64,000 nucleotides of DNA from Haloarcula hispanica ATCC 33960 (GCF_000223905.1 NC_015948.1:2418001-2482000); one strand, 5' to 3'. Positions 17,313-27,174 are shown, counted from the stretch's first letter. Notes: generated by a model not told the origin, from the sequence alone. Translations and numbers: made by a program.

Positions 17313-18308
17313 TCAGACCGCTTCCAGCGCGTCCAGCAGATTGCACTTCCGGCAGAGGTCCCGCGCCGTCGGTGCGCCGCAGTTGTCGCACTCGCCGTAG
17401 TCGGTGTCGCTGTTCTCGCCGCCGTAGGTGTCGGCGGCTAACGCGGCGAGTTTTTCGTAGCCGGCCATAATCGAGTGGCGGGTTCCGGGGTGGTTCTCTT
17501 CGAGGCCAAGCATGAGCTCCTGTATCTCGCCGCGGTAAGCCTCCTCGGCGTGGGGACATTCGGTGATGTGCGCCGGGAGATCTTCGAACCGGGCGTACAG
17601 CGCGACTTCCTTCTCCGGGATGTCACGGAGCGGCTTGGCCCGTGGGATGTGGTGGTCTTGCGCCTCACGCGTCTGCTCCGTCGGTGCGTCGGCGGACGAG
17701 TCGAACGGTCCCAGCGACGCTTCGAAATGCTTGGCGATCTGTGAGATATCGCCTTCGAGGAAGTTCATCAGTGCCGTCTCGGCCTCGTCGTCGAGGTTGT
17801 GGCCGGTCAGCAGTTTGTCCGCGTCGAGTTCGTCCGCGTACTTCGAGAGGAGGTCACGGCGGAACACACCACAGTAGGCGCAGGCGGCCATCCCCTCGGG
17901 GTCGTCCTCGACGACGTCGTCCATCTGGACGCCGAACTCCTCGACGTAGGAGACGGTGACGTGTTCGATGCCGAGGTCGTCGGTCAGTTCCTCGCAGGCC
18001 TCCAAACTCGCGTCGCGGTATCCCTCGATGCCCTCGTGAATAGAAAGGGCGACCAGTTCGATGCGGGGGTCCTCGGCGAACGTGTCGTGCAGAATCTGCG
18101 TGAGAACGACGCTGTCTTTGCCGCCCGAAAGGCCAATTACCCATGTCTCGGGGTCTTCGACTGTGGCGTCGTCGGACACGAGCCCGTCCTCGCGGATGCG
18201 ACGGCGGACCCGTTTTGTGACCGCTCGGCAGAGATGAGACTCACAGAGGTGAAGCCCGGAATAGGCCGCATGTAACACCGCGTTCTCGCCGCATTTGTCG
18301 CACTCCAT
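17313..18308 (-). CDS. ncsA: tRNA 2-thiolation enzyme NcsA (TtuA/Ncs6 family)
   Basis: 331 residues from MECDKCGENAVLHAAYSG. It has an N-terminal zinc ribbon (CDKC...HLCESH), the PP-loop ATP motif GLSGGKDSVVL, catalytic-type Cys residues in ACAYCGVFRR and CPHAEEA, and a C-terminal zinc ribbon (CDNC...CRKC). The enzyme activates the wobble uridine of tRNA-Lys/Glu/Gln for 2-thiolation, with a SAMP ubiquitin-like protein as sulfur carrier in haloarchaea. Convergence on ftsZ2 is conserved in haloarchaea. The first in-frame start would add 8 residues; the chosen one places the zinc ribbon at the start. Confidence 0.93.
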   Translation of the reverse strand: MECDKCGENAVLHAAYSGLHLCESHLCRAVTKRVRRRIREDGLVSDDATVEDPETWVIGLSGGKDSVVLTQILHDTFAEDPRIELVALSIHEGIEGYRDASLEACEELTDDLGIEHVTVSYVEEFGVQMDDVVEDDPEGMAACAYCGVFRRDLLSKYADELDADKLLTGHNLDDEAETALMNFLEGDISQIAKHFEASLGPFDSSADAPTEQTREAQDHHIPRAKPLRDIPEKEVALYARFEDLPAHITECPHAEEAYRGEIQELMLGLEENHPGTRHSIMAGYEKLAALAADTYGGENSDTDYGECDNCGAPTARDLCRKCNLLDALEAV

Positions 18309-18395
18309 CGTGACGAGTAGTCGTGGCCGCAATGGTGAGAGGGTTTCGTCTCGGCCACGACAGGCCAGGTCGTACCGAATCGATCACAGCCACAC

Positions 18396-19094
18396 TCACA
18401 GCGTGTCGGGGCCGTGCTGTAACGCGTCGAGGACCATCTCGACGGTGTCCTCGCGGCCGCTCGACGAGAACAGTTCGTGGCCGCCGTCGTACAGCCGGAT
18501 GCGGTCGGCCGGCAGGCGCTCGCCGACGGCACGCGGGTCGACGACTGTGTCCGTGAGCGAGCAAAACGCCGCGGCGGCGTCCCGGGCCGGCGGCAGGGAC
18601 CGCTGGGCACGAAACACCGTCCGAAGGAAGGCGGGCGAAACCGACGACGGAGCCTCCGCGAGTTGCTGGGCCGTCGCCAGGTCGCCGATAGCATCGGCGT
18701 CCAAGGTATCGATAGGGATGAACGGTTTCGTGATCGGCAGGGACGCGACAGCGTCGAGTACCGACCGCGGAGCCGGCAGGTCGGTGTCCCACCATGGGCT
18801 CAGGTACACCCGATTGCCGATGCCATCGGCGTCGATGTGGGCCGCTGTCAGCCCGCCCGCGCTGTGGCCCAGCAGGTCGAACCTGCCGAGGTCGGCGGTG
18901 TACTCCTGAACCGGACCGACCCACTCCCGCCGGTAGTCGGTGATATGTGTCGGTAGTTCGACGGCGTGGACGCGGTATGCCGCCGCAAGCTGGTCGACGA
19001 GCCACTGGACGTTCTGGTGTCGGCAGCGGTTCCCCCAGCCGAGGACGAGCAGGCAGTCCTGGGTAGCCCCCTCGTCGTACACGCGAATCTGCAT
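18396..19094 (-). CDS. Alpha/beta hydrolase
   Basis: 232 residues, alpha/beta hydrolase fold. The nucleophile elbow is LLGHSAGG with Ser in GHSAG; the acid is probably the Asp in LTDTVVDPRAV and the His is in YDGGHELFSSS. The N-terminus CLLVLGWGNRCRHQNVQWLV supplies the oxyanion loop. It lies between ncsA and the DUF2332 gene on the same strand with 87- and 90-base gaps, so probably its own transcript. Substrate unknown. Confidence 0.85.
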   Translation of the reverse strand: MQIRVYDEGATQDCLLVLGWGNRCRHQNVQWLVDQLAAAYRVHAVELPTHITDYRREWVGPVQEYTADLGRFDLLGHSAGGLTAAHIDADGIGNRVYLSPWWDTDLPAPRSVLDAVASLPITKPFIPIDTLDADAIGDLATAQQLAEAPSSVSPAFLRTVFRAQRSLPPARDAAAAFCSLTDTVVDPRAVGERLPADRIRLYDGGHELFSSSGREDTVEMVLDALQHGPDTL

Positions 19095-19184
19095 ACGCGA
19101 CGTTCCCGCGGCGGAGACATAAGCCCGGGTGAACGCCTGACAGCCGCCCGTCGTGTTGCCGGCGTGGGTAGCCAGTTGGTGCGC

Positions 19185-20210
19185 TCAGGGCCGCCACGAT
19201 AGCCACGCCCCGTGTGGCTCGTAGTCGACGAGACGTGTCGTTTCGATGCCGTCATCAGTCCAGCGCCTCCAGTCCAGCCTCACCGACTCGCCGCCCGACA
19301 GGTCCCGCTGACCGGTGAGCCAGTGCAGCGGGCGCTGGGCCATCAACTCTTCGAGAAACGCCGTCAGCGCCTCGCTCAGTTCCGCCGGGACCTGATACAG
19401 CACGAGCGTGTTGACGACACAGACCGGGACGTCGGACGGAATCTCGTCGAGCAGCGCCGGCAGGTCATCGAGCATATCGCCCTCGATAAGCTCGGGCGGG
19501 TCGTCCCGCGCAACGGCCAGCGCACCGTCTAAAACGGCGCGCCGCGCCCCGTGTTCGGGCCAGACGAGCGCGCGGAGCCAGTCCCTGTCGGCCTCGTCGG
19601 TCACGTCGAGCGGATTGCGGTCGAGACCGACCCGGGAGCGGATAGCGGGCGGCGTTTCCGGAAGCGGCGGGTCGCCACGTCGGACGCTGCTCCCGATGGT
19701 GACCGGCGAGTCGCTGTTGCCGACCACACGACCGTCGTAATCGTAGCGGTAGCGGTCAAACAGCAGGTTCAGGCCGGCGCTTGGCCCGAGCTCCACCAGC
19801 GCAAGCGGCCCGTCAGCGGCGCGGGCCACCCGTGCAATAGCCGGATAGAGGACCGCGCTACGCCGCACTGCGTTCGTCTGCGTGCGCCGGGTCCGCAGGA
19901 GCGGTCGGATATCGTCGGCACGGTCGAGACAGAACTCGCGGAACGCTGGGAAGCACCCGTCATCGGGGTCGTGTGCCGTCTGGGTAATGCTCGGGTAGTA
20001 CTCGGCCAGCCGGTGGTTGGGATGCCGGTCGAGCAGGTACTGCACCGCAGCCAGCAGGAGATGCGGGGCCTGGCGACTTTCGGGAACGGTCGCTGCGATG
20101 TCGAGGATATCGCTGTCTTCAGCCGCCTCGCGGCAGAGATGGGCGTACAGCGGGGAGGAGTCCGCGGCCCACGTCGCCAGATCCCGGAACTGCGTCTGGA
20201 GGGATGACAT
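19185..20210 (-). CDS. DUF2332 family protein
   Basis: 341 residues matching the DUF2332 pattern from end to end: a start with SSPLYAHLCREAAEDSDIL, the LLLAAVQYLL block, the RRTQTNAVRRSAVLYPAI helix, then LVELGPSAGLNLLFDRYRYDY, DRNPLDVTDEADRDWLRALVWPE and a C-terminal VVNTLVLYQVPAELSEAL. The ELGPSAGLNLL block resembles an S-adenosylmethionine-type glycine loop, so a methyltransferase-like role has been suggested by fold; function is not known. It is divergent from the FAD oxidoreductase. Confidence 0.85.
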   Translation of the reverse strand: MSSLQTQFRDLATWAADSSPLYAHLCREAAEDSDILDIAATVPESRQAPHLLLAAVQYLLDRHPNHRLAEYYPSITQTAHDPDDGCFPAFREFCLDRADDIRPLLRTRRTQTNAVRRSAVLYPAIARVARAADGPLALVELGPSAGLNLLFDRYRYDYDGRVVGNSDSPVTIGSSVRRGDPPLPETPPAIRSRVGLDRNPLDVTDEADRDWLRALVWPEHGARRAVLDGALAVARDDPPELIEGDMLDDLPALLDEIPSDVPVCVVNTLVLYQVPAELSEALTAFLEELMAQRPLHWLTGQRDLSGGESVRLDWRRWTDDGIETTRLVDYEPHGAWLSWRP

Positions 20211-20380
20211 AACGGCGGAGACACCGCACTGGCAGATGAGTGTTCGGCTCCCGGTAGATACTATTTAGACCGTCACACATGTAGCTGGGCCAATGAGTCT
20301 GTGCCGGCAAAACGAACTCGGACGAGTCACAGTCCTCACCGCGACGAGTGGGTACGGGATACTCTCACAGGTGGGGCGTC

Positions 20381-21859
20381 ATGGGAACTGAATCCGCGGA
20401 CGTGGCCGTCATCGGAGGCGGTGTCGCCGGTATGAGCACGGCCGCACGATTGCAGGCAGACGGCTACTCGACGGTCGTTCTCGAACAGCACCACAGCGTC
20501 GGTGGTTGTGCGGGCTACTACGAGCGGGCGGGGTTCCGGTTCGATGTCGGCGCGACGACACTCGTGGATTTCGTCACGGGGGGTGTCGGCGGCCAGCTGT
20601 TGTCGACTGTCGGCTTCGAATCCCCACCAATGGAGAGACAGGACGCCTACGACGTCTGGCTGCCGGACCGGACAGTGACGCTGTACCGCGACCAGACTGA
20701 CTGGGACGCCGAGCGGCGTACGAAACTCGGCGACGACAAGCGACATCTCGCGTTCTACGACTTCATCGACGACCTCTCGGCGCGGCTCTGGCGGCTCACC
20801 AGAACAGACGTCAAGATGCCGATACGGAGCGTCGGCGATCTCGTTCGGAACGCCCGCGCGGTCGGCCTTCGGGACCTGCCGCTGGCCAGATATCTCCGCT
20901 GGACGATGGCCGACGCGATGCGCGCCCACGGCGTGTACGACGACCGACCGCTCCGAGCAGTCGTCTCGATGCTCGTCGAGGATACGGTCCATGCCACGCT
21001 CGACGACGCGCCGCTGTTAAACGCCGTCCTTGGAATGACGATCCGTCGGACAGGGCTGGGCCGGGCGACCGGCGGGATGTACGGCTTCTGGGAGTCCTTC
21101 GTCGACCAGTACACGGACATCGGCGGGCGAGTCGAGACCGGTCGAACCGTGACTGCGGTGACCGGCTCCAACAGCGGCTTTCGCGTGGACTCGGCGGCTG
21201 GTCCGGTCCACGCAGACCAGGTCGTCAGCACTGTCCCAGTTCCCGTTACCAGAAGCCTCGCACCGACGGTCGTCGGCGACAGACTCGACGACTACTGTTC
21301 GATGCTGCAAGCCCACGAGGGGAGCGCACTCGTGCTGTTTCTCGGTGTCCCGGCAGCCGAGGTCGACAGCCGCGAGCGGACGCACCACCAAATTCTGCAG
21401 GCCTACGACGAGCCGCTGGGCAACGGGAACAACATGTTCGTCTCCGTCTCCGCGCCGGGTGACGACGTGAGCGCACCGGCAGGGCACCGGGCAGTCATGC
21501 TATCCACCCACTGTGCAGTCGAGCCGTGGCAAGGCCTTGACGAGGCGGCCTACGGGGAACAGAAGGCGGCCGCTCGCGAGCAACTGTTGGCGGGCGGCCG
21601 GACCGTCTATCCCGACCTCGGGACCGACCCGGTCGTCTCCGAGGTGGCGACGCCGGTCACCTACGAGCAGTTCACGAAGCGACCCCGCGGGGCTGTCGGC
21701 GGGTACAAGCAGACGCGGGCAAACGCGAACCAGGGGGCTGTGCCACAGAACATCGGTATCGAGGGGTTCTACCTCGCGGGCGACACCACCTGGCCGGGGC
21801 TTGGCACCGTCGCCTGCGTCAAAGGGAGCAAAATCGCGGCCGATCACGTTCGTCGGTGA
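20381..21859 (+). CDS. FAD-dependent oxidoreductase, phytoene desaturase/carotenoid isomerase superfamily
   Basis: 492 residues from MGTESADVAVIGGGVAG. The dinucleotide fold GGGVAGMSTAARL with acceptor Glu in VVLEQHHSVGGCAG binds FAD. The C-terminus GIEGFYLAGDTTWPGLGTVACVKG is the typical second FAD motif of CrtI/CrtISO-like proteins. The middle is consistent with that family. It may act on a carotenoid or retinol-type substrate, but haloarchaea have many paralogues and no carotenoid gene is adjacent. An earlier in-frame start 33 bases upstream is less likely because the FAD motif would then be further from the terminus. Confidence 0.88.
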   Translation: MGTESADVAVIGGGVAGMSTAARLQADGYSTVVLEQHHSVGGCAGYYERAGFRFDVGATTLVDFVTGGVGGQLLSTVGFESPPMERQDAYDVWLPDRTVTLYRDQTDWDAERRTKLGDDKRHLAFYDFIDDLSARLWRLTRTDVKMPIRSVGDLVRNARAVGLRDLPLARYLRWTMADAMRAHGVYDDRPLRAVVSMLVEDTVHATLDDAPLLNAVLGMTIRRTGLGRATGGMYGFWESFVDQYTDIGGRVETGRTVTAVTGSNSGFRVDSAAGPVHADQVVSTVPVPVTRSLAPTVVGDRLDDYCSMLQAHEGSALVLFLGVPAAEVDSRERTHHQILQAYDEPLGNGNNMFVSVSAPGDDVSAPAGHRAVMLSTHCAVEPWQGLDEAAYGEQKAAAREQLLAGGRTVYPDLGTDPVVSEVATPVTYEQFTKRPRGAVGGYKQTRANANQGAVPQNIGIEGFYLAGDTTWPGLGTVACVKGSKIAADHVRR

Positions 21860-21941
21860 GCATCACAAGGTGGCATGGCGAGCCGCAACGCGACGGGCGC
21901 GGAGAGTCAGCGTTTAGGCCGCCCGACCGGTAGAGGGGACA

Positions 21942-22592
21942 ATGAGTATGGACCGTCCGGAGGCAGTCGAGCGCGTCGAGGAGATCGTCACGACGGTCGA
22001 AGCGGAGACGATGCCGGTCCCGGTCCGGGAGGTGTGGGTGTACGGCGACGTGGCGCTCGGGCTGGACCCGGTCGAGCGACTGGACGTGTACGTCACCAAG
22101 GACATCCTGTTCAAGGACGCGCCGGAGCGCGCCGAGGAGTTCCAGCGCAGTCACGGCGTCGACGGCGTCGGCAAGACCGTCCGCGCCGCGTGGGCCGACG
22201 AGCATCCCGAGTACATCCGCGCGAACGCCAACGGCCACGCTGCGCCCGAAAAGTGCCTCGCCGCCCACCTCCTGAACGACGACGAGCCGGTCCATCTGGA
22301 AGTGTGTAACGCTTCCTTCGAGGACAACGTCACCCAGCGGCTCAAGGGGGCGAAGATGCGAAACGACTACGAGCAGATTCTGGACCCGCGCGGGGCCTGC
22401 CTGTGGCTCGACGGCGAACGGTCGCCGGAGGCGTTCCAGAAGCTCCGTGACAACGAGTTCGTCTTCCCGACGCTGCCCCAGTCGCTGTCGATGCTCGGGA
22501 TGGACGAGACGGAGGCCGGCGACGCCGCCGACGCGGTCAAAGAGTACCGGGCACAGCAGGAGGGAGCGACGGTTCGGGGCGACGTGGTGTAG
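21942..22592 (+). CDS. Conserved haloarchaeal-type hypothetical protein
   Basis: 216 residues, acidic, soluble, no membrane segment. It starts MSMDRPEAVERVEEIVTTVE and contains VREVWVYGDVALGLDPVERLDVYVTKDILF, cited in part: the VYGDVALGL...LDVYVTKD pattern faintly recalls a nucleotidyltransferase core with paired acidic residues. The C-terminus has a short helical motif LSMLGMDETEAGDAADAV. I do not recognise a function. It lies 80 bases after the FAD oxidoreductase on the same strand. Confidence 0.75.
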   Translation: MSMDRPEAVERVEEIVTTVEAETMPVPVREVWVYGDVALGLDPVERLDVYVTKDILFKDAPERAEEFQRSHGVDGVGKTVRAAWADEHPEYIRANANGHAAPEKCLAAHLLNDDEPVHLEVCNASFEDNVTQRLKGAKMRNDYEQILDPRGACLWLDGERSPEAFQKLRDNEFVFPTLPQSLSMLGMDETEAGDAADAVKEYRAQQEGATVRGDVV

Positions 22593-22627
22593 GCAGTAGG
22601 CAGTCACGGCCGGCTTTGGCAGACCGA

Positions 22628-22786
22628 TTACTGCAACCACGGGGTGTCGACTGTTGAAAACTGATGTCCGCAGGCGGGGCATTCGACGAGCCGCGAGCCG
22701 CTCCCGCCGTCGGCGACCGCAGTGAACCGGCGGCTCCAGGTCACGTGACGGCACTCCGGACAGCGGCGGACGAGCGGTGGTATCAT
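22628..22786 (-). CDS. Small zinc-ribbon protein
   Basis: 52 residues from MIPPLVRRCPECRHVTWSRR. Two CxxC knuckles (CPEC and CPAC) separated by 24 residues form one zinc ribbon; the end is HQFSTVDTPWLQ. It is too short for a known enzyme. Upstream in-frame extension lacks protein-like composition. It converges with the hypothetical gene at 21942. Confidence 0.65.
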   Translation of the reverse strand: MIPPLVRRCPECRHVTWSRRFTAVADGGSGSRLVECPACGHQFSTVDTPWLQ

Positions 22787-22956
22787 GGGAAGACGCGAAT
22801 CGACACGTGTCGTTCGTAGCCGTTCGCTTTGCAAGGGTCTGTCGGCGGTCGACATCGCTCTGGGCGAGGTCACGGGCATGGACACAGTCCATGACAACTA
22901 CAACGCGAGTTTGAGCGTACAGAAAGGATACATCCGCGCCGATCGGAGCGTCTCGT

Positions 22957-23739
22957 ATGAACCGAACGAGACGCGAGACACTGGGGCTGGTCGGGGGCCT
23001 CGCGGCGACCGTCCTCGGCGGCTGTCTCGCTCCCGGGGCTGGCGGCGACGGCGGCGCGACGACGCCAACGCCGCGAAACGGCACCGACCAGGGCACACCG
23101 ACCGACACCGAGAACGAAACCCCGACCCGGACGCCAAACAGACTCCCCGCTGGCGTCAAGCGGGTCGACGCGCCGCCGTACGACACTGAGGAGCCCACGT
23201 GCTCGGGAGACGGGCAGAACGAGGACTACGACCCGCTGTACCTCTGTGCCAACATGCCGGCCGAGCCGTCGCTGGCGTTCGACCAGCGGCCGGCGCGGGG
23301 AACGGTGTTTCGCGAGGAAGGGCTACAGTTCTCTCCCGGCGACGACAGCGGCGGAAACGGCAAACAGCTCTATGCGACACTGTTGACCGGGCCCGACGAT
23401 GTCGATCGACTCGACGACGAGAGGGACGAAATTCACGCGTTCGTTTCGGAGACGGACTTCGAGCGCCGGGCCGTCCTTGTCGTCCAGACCGGCTGGGGAT
23501 CGGGGTCGATACTGCCCCATCTGAAACGCATCGAGGCGACCGACACCGGAATCCACGCCTTCGGCTGTTACACCCGGCCCTGCGTCTACACCGCCGATTA
23601 CACCGCCCGCACAACGGTGGCACGGTTCGAGCGCCCAGACGCACTTGACAGCGGCGTCGTCAGCCTGACCGTCGACCCGTCGACACGGTACAACGTGGCG
23701 ACGGGCGAGGACGTAGTGACAGTCGACCGGTCGGAGTGA
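22957..23739 (+). CDS. Tat-exported lipoprotein of unknown function
   Basis: 260 residues. The leader MNRTRRETLGLVGGLAATVL ends in the lipobox GGC at about residue 23, giving a lipid-anchored protein outside the membrane. A Thr/Pro/Gly-rich linker of about 45 residues precedes the folded part, which contains several Cys residues (PTCSGDGQNEDYDPLYLCAN and FGCYTRPCVYTAD) that may form disulfides. No catalytic motif is recognised. It is followed at 40 bases by two membrane-protein genes that could be in the same transcript. Confidence 0.8.
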   Translation: MNRTRRETLGLVGGLAATVLGGCLAPGAGGDGGATTPTPRNGTDQGTPTDTENETPTRTPNRLPAGVKRVDAPPYDTEEPTCSGDGQNEDYDPLYLCANMPAEPSLAFDQRPARGTVFREEGLQFSPGDDSGGNGKQLYATLLTGPDDVDRLDDERDEIHAFVSETDFERRAVLVVQTGWGSGSILPHLKRIEATDTGIHAFGCYTRPCVYTADYTARTTVARFERPDALDSGVVSLTVDPSTRYNVATGEDVVTVDRSE

Positions 23740-23778
23740 CCCCCTGATTCTTTGCGACCTGCCGGTGAAGCGACAGCT

Positions 23779-24210
23779 ATGGCAGCCCTCCCGATTCGAA
23801 CCCTCCACGTCCTCGCGATGGCGGTCCTCGTCGGCGGCACGACCCTCCTCTGGTACAGCTATCGGAGCGGCGCTATCGCTTCGCTCGCGCCCGCGCGACA
23901 GTTCGAGTGGCTGTTCTGGGCCGGCGTCGGCGTGCTCGTGTTCACCGGCGTCGGCAACCTCGGCACGCTCGGGCCGCCAGGACCCGGAACCGATTGGGGA
24001 CGAACCCTGCTGGCGAAACTCATCGTCGTCGTCGCCCTCGTCGTCGGGTCGGTCGTCCGGACGCTCCTCCTCGTTCAAGCCAGCGACCGCGAGGCAACAT
24101 CCGGTGACCTGTCCCCAGCCCTTCGGCGAACGCTTTCGCGGGCCTACGGCGCGACAGCGGCCGTCCTCCTGAGCATCGTCGTCCTCGCGGAGGTACTCGC
24201 GCATGGCTGA
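23779..24210 (+). CDS. CopD-like small membrane protein
   Basis: 143 residues from MAALPIRTLHVLAMAVLVGG. Four hydrophobic segments; the first, RTLHVLAMAVLVGGTTLLW, with its His, and WLFWAGVGVLVFTGVGNL resemble the CopD/YndK-type membrane domain associated with copper or haem proteins. It overlaps the next gene by 8 bases, suggesting coupling. The role is uncertain. Confidence 0.7.
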   Translation: MAALPIRTLHVLAMAVLVGGTTLLWYSYRSGAIASLAPARQFEWLFWAGVGVLVFTGVGNLGTLGPPGPGTDWGRTLLAKLIVVVALVVGSVVRTLLLVQASDREATSGDLSPALRRTLSRAYGATAAVLLSIVVLAEVLAHG

Positions 24211-24793
24211 GGACCAGCGTGAGCGGAGAGGTGAAAGCGAGATAGCGACCGGGACCGAGACCGAGCCAGCGTACACCGCGGAACGGGCCGACGCGCGACG
24301 GGTATCGCTCGTGACGTGGACGCTCGCGACCTTCGACACCGCCCTGTTCGTCCTGCTCGGCGTCCTCGCCGCCCACGCGAGCGGCGGCCTCGCCGACCTG
24401 CTTGCCGGGCTGAACACCCTCGTCGGCGTGGCCGTCTTCTGCTACCTCTGGGCGCTGTTCGTCCTGGCGGTCCGATGGGTTCACGGCCGGGTGGCGCTTG
24501 ACTCGGCAGGAGTCAGCACGCTCGTCCTCCACGGAGTTGCGGCCGGCTGTGCCACCGGCGTCGCGTTCCTGCTGGGTCTGTTCGCGGTGGCACTCGTGCC
24601 GACGCTACAGAGCGGCGGGGTCCGACTGCAGGCGGTGCTGCTTGTCTTGCTCATCGGGGCCGGTGTCGCCGCTGTCGTCGGCGGCGTCGTCGGACTGGTC
24701 GCCAGCCTGCTGGACGGCGCAGTCTACAGACTGGCGGGCTATTTCCTCCCTGAAGCCGAGAACGAGCAGGTCACTGAACCTCGCCGACGGTAA
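24203..24793 (+). CDS. Multi-spanning membrane protein of unknown function
   Basis: 196 residues with an acidic N-terminus of about 30 residues followed by roughly four hydrophobic segments (TALFVLLGVLAAHASGG; VFCYLWALFVLAVRW; GVAFLLGLFAVALVP; VLLVLLIGAGVAAVV). It starts 8 bases inside the CopD-like gene and is likely translated with it. Its last 23 bases overlap the end of the opposite-strand methyltransferase. No family recognised. Confidence 0.75.
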   Translation: MAEDQRERRGESEIATGTETEPAYTAERADARRVSLVTWTLATFDTALFVLLGVLAAHASGGLADLLAGLNTLVGVAVFCYLWALFVLAVRWVHGRVALDSAGVSTLVLHGVAAGCATGVAFLLGLFAVALVPTLQSGGVRLQAVLLVLLIGAGVAAVVGGVVGLVASLLDGAVYRLAGYFLPEAENEQVTEPRRR

Positions 24794-25562
24794 CGAAGAA
24801 CGGGACCGTCTCGCGGCGTTCGTAGGCCTCCGCTTGCATCTGCTCGATTACGTCCCGGCCCATCGACCGCCAGCGCTCGCGGAGCGCGTCGTACTCGGCG
24901 GGCGTCGCATCGCCGTTGAGAATCGTCTCGCGGTTGTGTGCCAGTCCGGTTCCAGTGGCTTTCCGCTGGGCCGCCTGCATCGCCGCGTCGTCGTAGGGCG
25001 GCTCGATGCGCTGCTCCTGGTCGTACTGCGTCGTCGAGACGACGGACAACCCCGCGTCGCGGAACACGTCGGCGGCGTCGCTCCCGAGAGTGACGTCCGT
25101 CCGCACGCCATCGAGGAACAGCCGGCGAGCGCGGCGGGCCAGTGTCGGCTCCGCGTCGACGGTCGACTCGACGGTGACGGCGGCGTTGTTCGGCTCGATG
25201 GCGGCCACCCGGTCGGTGGCGACGCGGGCGAACTCCCGAACCGCGACCTCGGGGTCAGGGAGGTTGATGAGCAGCGCCTGACACACCACCAGGTCGAAGC
25301 TGTCGCCGGCAAAGGGGAGCCGCGTCGCGTCGCCGCAGACGGTCGGGTCGCCGGCGGCGGCCAGCAGATCCGTATCAGCGTCGAGGCCGACGACCGTTCC
25401 GTCGGTCTCCTCGCGGAGGACACGGGTCAGTTCACCGGTCCCACAGCCCACGTCGAGGACGCGCTCGCACTCGCCTAACTGCAGGTCCGAGAGCGCCTCG
25501 CGGGAGTCGGCCCACATCCCCCTGCGGGTGGTTTCGAGGTAGTCGGCGGAGAACCTGCGCAC
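24771..25562 (-). CDS. Class I SAM-dependent methyltransferase
   Basis: 263 residues. Motif I is RVLDVGCGTGELTRVL, the acidic end of strand 2 is VVGLDADTDLL, motif II/III is CGDATRLPFAGDSFDLVVC and LLINLPDPEVAVREFARV follows. This is the Methyltransf_11/UbiE-like pattern. The C-terminal cap is long and helical. Convergent 23-base overlap with the membrane gene. The methyl acceptor is not known. Confidence 0.9.
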   Translation of the reverse strand: MRRFSADYLETTRRGMWADSREALSDLQLGECERVLDVGCGTGELTRVLREETDGTVVGLDADTDLLAAAGDPTVCGDATRLPFAGDSFDLVVCQALLINLPDPEVAVREFARVATDRVAAIEPNNAAVTVESTVDAEPTLARRARRLFLDGVRTDVTLGSDAADVFRDAGLSVVSTTQYDQEQRIEPPYDDAAMQAAQRKATGTGLAHNRETILNGDATPAEYDALRERWRSMGRDVIEQMQAEAYERRETVPFFVTVGEVQ

Positions 25563-25665
25563 AGTTCCTCAGAGTCGAGTCGCCCCCAAAAGTACCGCGG
25601 TCGAACGCGCTCGAACTTCCCCACAGAGTCGAGAAGCTCGGATACGCCGCGCTCGATAGCGACGT

Positions 25666-26499
25666 CTATTCGCCGCGGAGTTCCTTGACGCGCTCGATGT
25701 TCCAGGCGAAACTCTTGCCGTTCTCGGTCGGCGTCTCGAGCACCAGCGGCACGTCGCGGATGGCGTCGTGATTGACGAACGCGCGCATCCCGTCCTCGCC
25801 GATGTGGCCCTCGCCGATGTGGGCGTGTTCGTCCTTGTTCGTCCCGCACTCGTGTTTGGAGTCGTTGAGGTGAACGCAGGCGAGGTCATCGAAGCCGACA
25901 GCCTCGTCGAACTCCGCGAGCGTCTCGTCGACGGCCTCAGGCGTCGAGAGGTCGTAGCCCGCGGCGAACATGTGGGCCGTGTCGAGACAGAACTCGATGT
26001 CCTGGTCAGTTCGCTTCCGAACCGTCGCCAGATGCTCGAACTGGCCGCCGAGTTTCGTCCCGCTGCCCGCGTCGGACTCGACCAGGACGGTGACGCCCTC
26101 GGGGATGTCGAGGTCGTCCAGCACGCTCGCGGCGTTGTCTAGGCCGCCGTCGACGCCCGCGCCGGTGTGAGCGCCGAGGTGGACGTTGACGTACTCGATG
26201 CCCAGCTTCGCGGCGGCGTCGACCTCCTTTTGCATCGAATCGAGGGACTTCTCGCGGAGGTCGTCTTTGGGCGTACAGAGGTTGACCAGATACGACGAGT
26301 GGATGACCCACGGGCCGACGCCGTGGTCGGCTGCGAGGTCGCGGAACTGCTCGGCTTCGTCGTCGTCGATGTTCGGGTCCTGCCAGACCTGTGGCGAATG
26401 GGAGAATATCTGCCCGCAGTTGCCGCTGTACTCGACCTGTTCCTCGACGGCGTTGTAGACGCCGCCGGCGATAGAGGTGTGCGCCCCGACTCGTACCAT
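25666..26499 (-). CDS. nfo: Endonuclease IV (apurinic/apyrimidinic endonuclease)
   Basis: 277 residues from [20 protein letters not shown]. It cleaves DNA at abasic sites with three bound zinc ions. Metal ligands can be followed: His in GAHTSIAGG, His in VIHSSYLVN, His in [10 protein letters not shown], Glu in [10 protein letters not shown], Asp and His in [11 protein letters not shown], His in CVHLNDSK, Asp-x-His in [12 protein letters not shown] and Glu in VLETP. Length fits. A long open frame upstream of this start reads Arg/Pro-rich sequence and is rejected. Single gene in a base-excision repair role. Confidence 0.96.
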   Translation of the reverse strand: MVRVGAHTSIAGGVYNAVEEQVEYSGNCGQIFSHSPQVWQDPNIDDDEAEQFRDLAADHGVGPWVIHSSYLVNLCTPKDDLREKSLDSMQKEVDAAAKLGIEYVNVHLGAHTGAGVDGGLDNAASVLDDLDIPEGVTVLVESDAGSGTKLGGQFEHLATVRKRTDQDIEFCLDTAHMFAAGYDLSTPEAVDETLAEFDEAVGFDDLACVHLNDSKHECGTNKDEHAHIGEGHIGEDGMRAFVNHDAIRDVPLVLETPTENGKSFAWNIERVKELRGE

Positions 26500-26618
26500 G
26501 CACACCGGTCGGTGATGCCCGACAAAAGAGGTTCCGGAGTGCCACGGTCGGTTATAGCTCGTGTCCGGATTTCGCCGGGGCGGGACGACAGACCGGGGAA
26601 CAGGGATACCCGACCGCC

Positions 26619-26933
26619 TCAGACCCACTCGCGAACGGGCGGGATCATGCGGAGGCTCGATAGCGCGAGGTATGCACCGAACAGGACGAGAACCACGCCG
26701 ATAGCCGCTGGAAGCGGCGTTGCTGACATTAGTAACGCTGCGCCCCAAGAGGCCAGTACGATGCCGATACCGACCAACATGAGCGTGCCGAGCGCGCCAA
26801 GCACTGCGTCCTCGGTAGCCACCCGAACAACCGCGTACAGTTCTTCCTCGGAAAGCGTTGCGGCGCTGCCGTCGGCTGCCTGAGGGTCGGCGGAGGTGTC
26901 GGCAGCGTCGTCATCAGCGGGGGACGAGACCAT
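26619..26933 (-). CDS. Small two-helix membrane protein
   Basis: 104 residues from [14 protein letters not shown]. An acidic N-terminal 45 residues include a helix ([21 protein letters not shown]), then two hydrophobic segments ([39 protein letters not shown]) and a short basic end. Typical of haloarchaeal small membrane proteins of unknown role. An in-frame start 24 bases upstream is possible. Confidence 0.7.
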   Translation of the reverse strand: MVSSPADDDAADTSADPQAADGSAATLSEEELYAVVRVATEDAVLGALGTLMLVGIGIVLASWGAALLMSATPLPAAIGVVLVLFGAYLALSSLRMIPPVREWV

Positions 26934-27174
26934 GCCACTGCTTGGCCGGGTTGCCACAAAACGGTGACGTAGCTCTGTTGTCAGGAACGTTGGACAGTCC
27001 GCCCTCGTAGCCCGTCATTGCAGGCGTGAGGGTCACGATAAATCGACCACCGCGCCGACATCGGTGACCTCGCTGTCGAGCATATTCTTATCAATAGCCA
27101 ACTATCTAGTTTTGAGCGTCTTCAGTCGACTGGTAATCGACTTATACCGGTCTCGATAAGTTAGTAATAGCCAA

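Noticed and set aside
21819-23198. 459-codon open frame on the minus strand
   Set aside because: Runs antisense through two genes with protein-like codon use and reads as low-complexity Arg/Val sequence.
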